Assembly (NCBI RefSeq): GCF_002216795.1
Contig: NZ_CP022316.1
Location: 2,633,205 to 2,697,204 of the forward strand
Source of the DNA: Brachybacterium avium
GTDB lineage: Bacteria; Actinomycetota; Actinomycetes; Actinomycetales; Dermabacteraceae
Direction of reading: 5' to 3'
Length of the DNA: 64,000 nt
Shown here: positions 60,733 to 64,000 of the stretch, piece after piece
Numbering within the stretch: position 1 is the stretch's first letter
Layout: each line of letters begins with the position of its first letter
The notes under the pieces: model-generated
Told to the model about the DNA's origin: nothing
Seen by the model: only the letters and a program-made list of their open reading frames with translations
Database searches by the model: none
Translations under genes and position numbers: made by a program

Positions 60733-62189
60733 GCGCCGCCCCGGTGTCACCGGCCTCCGCGCTGTCCCTGGCACCCGACTTCTTCGACCGGTCGGCGCAG
60801 GACGACCTGCTGCAGCTGCGCAACGACCTGATGACCGTCTACCGGGAATTCTCGGCCGACGACCCGCGGCTGTTCCCGCTGCGCTATGCCCGCACCGTCC
60901 CGCGTCGACCGCGCGCCGCGTCACCGCGACCGCGCACCGGCGAGCCTGCTCGGGCGCGGCCCCCGTCGGGCATCGCCCGCCCGCAGGTGCCGGTGCTGCT
61001 GATCCCCGACGGGCCCGCGCGGGCCTCCGTGCTGCCCTACGACGTGCTGCGACGCAGCCTGGCCGGCCGCGGACTGGACGTGCTGATGATGGAGCACCGC
61101 GGGGTGGGCCTGTCCCGGCTCGATGCGCGCGGCGAGACCCTGCCCGCGCACATCATGACCCTGCGCGAGGTGATCGGGGATCTTCTCGCGGTGCTCGACC
61201 ACGCGCGCATCGAGCAGGCCGCGGTGGTGGGCAGCGGCTACGGCGCCTATCTCGCCCAGGTGCTCGCGATCCTGCATCCGCAGCGGGTGCATTCCCTGGT
61301 GCTCGACTCCCCGCTGACCAGTGCCGGGGACGAGGTCCTGGCCCAGCAGGCCCTGCGCGACCGGTACTGGGACGGCACCGAGCCGGCGACCGCCGCCACC
61401 GCTCGCACGCTGCGCCGGCTGGCGCAGGAGGGCACGATCGACGCCCAGCGGGCGGGTCCCGTGGTGCTGGCCGTGCATGAGCACGGCGGGCCGCAGGCGG
61501 TGCGTGAGCTGGTCGACCTGCTGGCCGTGGGCCGAGGGAACCTGACCTGGACGAGTGTGCGCCAGGTGCTGAACCAGGTGTGGCTGCAGTCCACGCCCTA
61601 TGTCGTCGAGCACGATCTGACCGCCCGGATCGCGCACACCGAGCTCGGCGGCGGGCATCATGCCGATGACGGCCCGCTGGATCCGCTGGTGAACGAGGCG
61701 GAGCAGGCACGCGCCGTACCGCCGTTCCGCGGGGAGAAGCTGGACCTGCACCAGCTGGCCCCGGCGATCAGTGCCCCGACCCTGGTGATCACCGGCACCC
61801 AGGATCTGGTCTCCCCACCGCAGATCGCCCACGAGCTCGCCCGCAGGATCCCCTCGGCGCGACTGCTCGAGGTCCCCGGGGCGCGCCACTCGATGCTCGA
61901 TACCCGCAGCCGGATCCTCCAGGTCGCCGCACGCTGGAGCGCCTGCGGGACTGCGCATCTGCTGCCCGAGCGTGCCGCGGAGCTGGCCGCGCTGCCGGTC
62001 TCGGCCACGGACCTGGCGCTGTCCCGCGGCCTGCAGATCGCGCTGGCGGCCGAGCGGCTGTCACCCTGGCGGCTGCGTCTGGCCTCGGCACGGGCCGAAC
62101 GTGAGCGGAACCTGCGCGCGAAGGCCCAGGTCGATCCCCGCTCGCACCTCGGGCGCCGGGGCGGCATCGACCGCGCGGACCCGGTGTGA
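60729..62189 (+). CDS. Alpha/beta hydrolase (prolyl-aminopeptidase-like) with altered nucleophile elbow
   Basis: 486 residues. The fold is clear: VLLIPDGPARASVLPYDVLR, MMEHRGVGLSRLD, LTLVITGTQDLVSPPQ-type Asp strand and GARHSML His. The elbow reads G168-S169-G170-Y171-G172, so the position that should be Ser in GxSxG is Gly; a Ser lies one residue earlier. The protein may be inactive or use a shifted nucleophile. It ends the S9/DinB operon, overlapping the DinB gene by ATGA. A basic tail of 80 residues follows the domain. Confidence 0.82.
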   Translation: MSAAPVSPASALSLAPDFFDRSAQDDLLQLRNDLMTVYREFSADDPRLFPLRYARTVPRRPRAASPRPRTGEPARARPPSGIARPQVPVLLIPDGPARASVLPYDVLRRSLAGRGLDVLMMEHRGVGLSRLDARGETLPAHIMTLREVIGDLLAVLDHARIEQAAVVGSGYGAYLAQVLAILHPQRVHSLVLDSPLTSAGDEVLAQQALRDRYWDGTEPATAATARTLRRLAQEGTIDAQRAGPVVLAVHEHGGPQAVRELVDLLAVGRGNLTWTSVRQVLNQVWLQSTPYVVEHDLTARIAHTELGGGHHADDGPLDPLVNEAEQARAVPPFRGEKLDLHQLAPAISAPTLVITGTQDLVSPPQIAHELARRIPSARLLEVPGARHSMLDTRSRILQVAARWSACGTAHLLPERAAELAALPVSATDLALSRGLQIALAAERLSPWRLRLASARAERERNLRAKAQVDPRSHLGRRGGIDRADPV

Positions 62190-62272
62190 GACCCGAGCCC
62201 GAGAAGTCGGGGGACGGGGCGAGGAACAGTAGTCTGACCCCTGGCGATATCGGACGGGGTGGAGGGGCGCGG

Positions 62273-63073
62273 ATGCGGGGAAGCACGAGTCGACGGCGAG
62301 CCACGGGCATCCGCGCCACGGTCCCGCCGAGCTCCCGCCAGGGCCTGCTGCGCGCTCTCGCCGTCGCCAGCATCGTCGGGGTCGGCACGGTGACCGGCTT
62401 CGGTGCGGCGGGACTGGGTCCCCTCGCCGCGCTCGCCGGAGATTCCCCCGAGACGCCCGCGGAGACGGATCCGCAGATGCCGCCTGCCTCCGACGGTGGT
62501 GGGGCCGTGGCGACGACGGGAACCCCGACCGCCGTGCCGACCTCCGAGGAGGAGCCGACGGAGGACGAGCGCGTCCCGACCCCGCCGCCGTCGGAGACCG
62601 ACGCTGCAGCGATAGAGGACCCGCCGGCGCCCACCGCCGACCCGGCCCCCACCGGGACCGACCAGGAGCGCCGAGGCGGCCGGGGCAGCAGCTCTTCCGA
62701 CAGCGGGCGCCGGGCAGGCGGCTCCGGTGGGGGCGCGTCCTCCGGGCACGGGAACGGTGGGCAGACCACACCGGCGGCGCCGGGGTCCCCGCCCGTGGAG
62801 CAGCCGTCGCGCACGCCCGAGCCGAGCGAGACCACCGGCACGCCGGCCGGCTCCCCGAACCCGCCGACCGACCAGTCGACGGACCCGTCGACCGATGAAG
62901 CGACCGATGAATCGACCGGGGAGTCGACCGAGCAGCCCGGCCCCGGGGACCCCGGCACGACGAGCCCCTCGGAGGGTTCGGGCGAGGAGGCGACCGAGGG
63001 CACGGGCGAGGAGACCGGTGAGACAGGTGACGGTGGGACCGAGCCGACCGCCGACCCATCGCCGACCTCGTAG
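62273..63073 (+). CDS. Membrane-anchored low-complexity surface protein
   Basis: 266 residues from ATG 62273, which follows GGAGGGG at about six bases. A short basic head precedes a membrane segment (about 30-55, LLRALAVASIVGVGTVTGFG). The rest is extracellular low complexity: Pro/Thr/Glu-rich, a Gly/Ser/Arg stretch, then repeated STD/STE units (DQSTDPSTDEATDESTGEST). No folded domain or sortase motif is seen. It resembles wall-spanning stalks. The frame is open upstream to 62186, overlapping the previous gene. Confidence 0.72.
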   Translation: MRGSTSRRRATGIRATVPPSSRQGLLRALAVASIVGVGTVTGFGAAGLGPLAALAGDSPETPAETDPQMPPASDGGGAVATTGTPTAVPTSEEEPTEDERVPTPPPSETDAAAIEDPPAPTADPAPTGTDQERRGGRGSSSSDSGRRAGGSGGGASSGHGNGGQTTPAAPGSPPVEQPSRTPEPSETTGTPAGSPNPPTDQSTDPSTDEATDESTGESTEQPGPGDPGTTSPSEGSGEEATEGTGEETGETGDGGTEPTADPSPTS

Positions 63074-63111
63074 CCGGTGCCCCGTCGGCGCCTGCGCGGC
63101 AGCTCGCGCCG

Positions 63112-64000
63112 CTACGTGCGGCACACCACCGTGAACCCGCCGTCCCTGTACACCTGCTGGTAGTCGGTGCCCCACTCCTGCTCCGCCCAGATCGCGAGAT
63201 CCGCGGGCGGGGTGCCGGCCCAGGAGAAAGCGTAGTGGTCGCCGAGCACGCAGTCGGGCACCCGCCGGTTGGGGCCGTGCAGCCACTGCACGTCATGGTC
63301 CGGGACCGCCTGGGCCAGCAGCGTGATGTCCACGGCGAGCACCGCACCGTCGGGCACCGCGGCCAGTGCCTCGGCAGCGCTCGGAGCCCGCCAGGAGGGT
63401 TCCCAGCTCGCCGGCCGCAGCACATCCAGCACCGGCATCGCCGGTCCGAGGGCGAGGGTCACCGCCGCCGAGGCCGCGACTGCGGTGATACGGACCCGCC
63501 GCCCCGGTCGCTGCGCGTCCCGCCGCCACCAGGCGGTGGCCCGTCCGGTGCGCCGATCCCCGAGGGCATCGAGCAGCGCGGCCAGCGCGATCGGCATCAG
63601 CACGGCGTTGTAGTGCCAGTACCAGTCCCAATAGAACTCGACCGTCCCCGTGAAGCGCCAGGCCAGAGTGGGGAGCATCAGCCAGATCAGCGGTGAGCGC
63701 CCCCCGATCAGCCCCGCCGCCGCCAGCAGCATCGCCGCTGTCAGCCACTTCGCCGGGGGCCAGAACACCTCCAGCGCAGAGCCGAGGTTGTCCGTGTAGT
63801 CGTACTGCCCGGCGGTGTTCAGCCACGGCAGGATCACGAAGGTCGACAGCACGAACCAGCCGGCACCCCACCCGGCCAGGGCGATACCCCATCCGCGATG
63901 AGGGCGATACCGCAGTGCGATCATCACACCGAGCAGCGCGACGGTCAGCCCCAGATCCTCCTTGACCAGCACCAGCGGCGCCGCCCAGAGCACGGCCACC
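63112..64000 (-). CDS. DUF2079 family membrane protein, C-terminal part (cut by window edge)
   Basis: About 296 residues to the stop at 63112. The N-terminus lies beyond base 64000. VKEDLGLTVALLGVMIALRY, RSPLIWLMLPTLAWRFTGTV and YWDWYWHYNAVLMPIALAAL are typical of DUF2079, a polytopic family related to GT-C glycosyltransferases. Five or so membrane segments are followed by an exported C-terminal domain of about 110 residues. GT-C activity is possible but unproven. It is convergent with the low-complexity surface protein. Confidence 0.82.
   Translation of the reverse strand, partial: VAVLWAAPLVLVKEDLGLTVALLGVMIALRYRPHRGWGIALAGWGAGWFVLSTFVILPWLNTAGQYDYTDNLGSALEVFWPPAKWLTAAMLLAAAGLIGGRSPLIWLMLPTLAWRFTGTVEFYWDWYWHYNAVLMPIALAALLDALGDRRTGRATAWWRRDAQRPGRRVRITAVAASAAVTLALGPAMPVLDVLRPASWEPSWRAPSAAEALAAVPDGAVLAVDITLLAQAVPDHDVQWLHGPNRRVPDCVLGDHYAFSWAGTPPADLAIWAEQEWGTDYQQVYRDGGFTVVCRT

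Overview
The window is high-GC (about 70 percent) chromosomal DNA from an actinobacterium, most plausibly Brachybacterium or a close relative in the Dermabacteraceae. This rests on strong G/C third-position codon use, a CIRCE-controlled groEL with no adjacent groES, DUF3263 and LytR-C proteins, a bacterial XPB helicase, many ATGA-overlapped genes and many starts with a -10-like hexamer 6-7 bases upstream. The genus is an inference. There is no rRNA, CRISPR array, prophage or replication origin. Most genes are housekeeping or conserved accessory.

Layout. 1-4.5 kb: the start of a ferredoxin-NADP reductase, then on the minus strand a transglutaminase-like protease, a circularly permuted ATP-grasp/alpha-E protein and a frameshifted AIM24 gene. 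4.7-10.1 kb: membrane Ser/Thr kinase, anchored DsbA-like protein, tRNA-Thr with a 607-bp deleted IS481-type element at its 3' end, an LRV membrane protein and ung. 10.2-14.8 kb: DUF3263, LytR-C, groEL and a ROK regulator. 14.9-20.5 kb: CPBP-like membrane protein, two divergent luciferase-like oxidoreductases, an HExxH membrane protein, a deleted FAD-oxidase remnant, a CDF metal exporter and its ArsR regulator.

20.6-27.1 kb: acyl-CoA synthetase, a frameshifted DEAD-box helicase, a GH2 glycosidase and a double GNAT protein. 27.1-30.9 kb: a GntR operon with two ABC ATPases and two permeases, both permeases broken. 31-36.9 kb: alcohol dehydrogenase, RNase HI fused to a second domain, a DUF222-HNH nuclease, DUF418 and DUF4031. 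36.9-45.9 kb: histidine kinase, response regulator, LapA-like protein, XPB helicase, gnd, a small membrane protein and a helicase-associated protein. 45.9-53.4 kb: an unusual short-variable-arm tRNA with anticodon UAA, PLP-binding YggS, a ROK/MFS divergent pair, a Cys/Met-metabolism enzyme, a BI-1 family protein and cardiolipin synthase. 53.4-64 kb: two paralogous anchored proteins, a thiD-like kinase, 22-bp tandem repeats, a GH3 lipoprotein, an operon of S9 peptidase, DinB and alpha/beta hydrolase, a low-complexity anchored protein and a truncated DUF2079 protein.

Four genes carry what look like single-base deletions in G/C runs (AIM24, helicase, permease 1, anchored protein), so part of the apparent gene decay may be sequencing error. 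The permease-2 nonsense codon and the FAD-oxidase deletion do not fit that explanation. The items most worth a second look are the UAA tRNA, the miniature IS481 element, the AIM24/ATP-grasp/transglutaminase cluster and the doubly damaged ABC operon.
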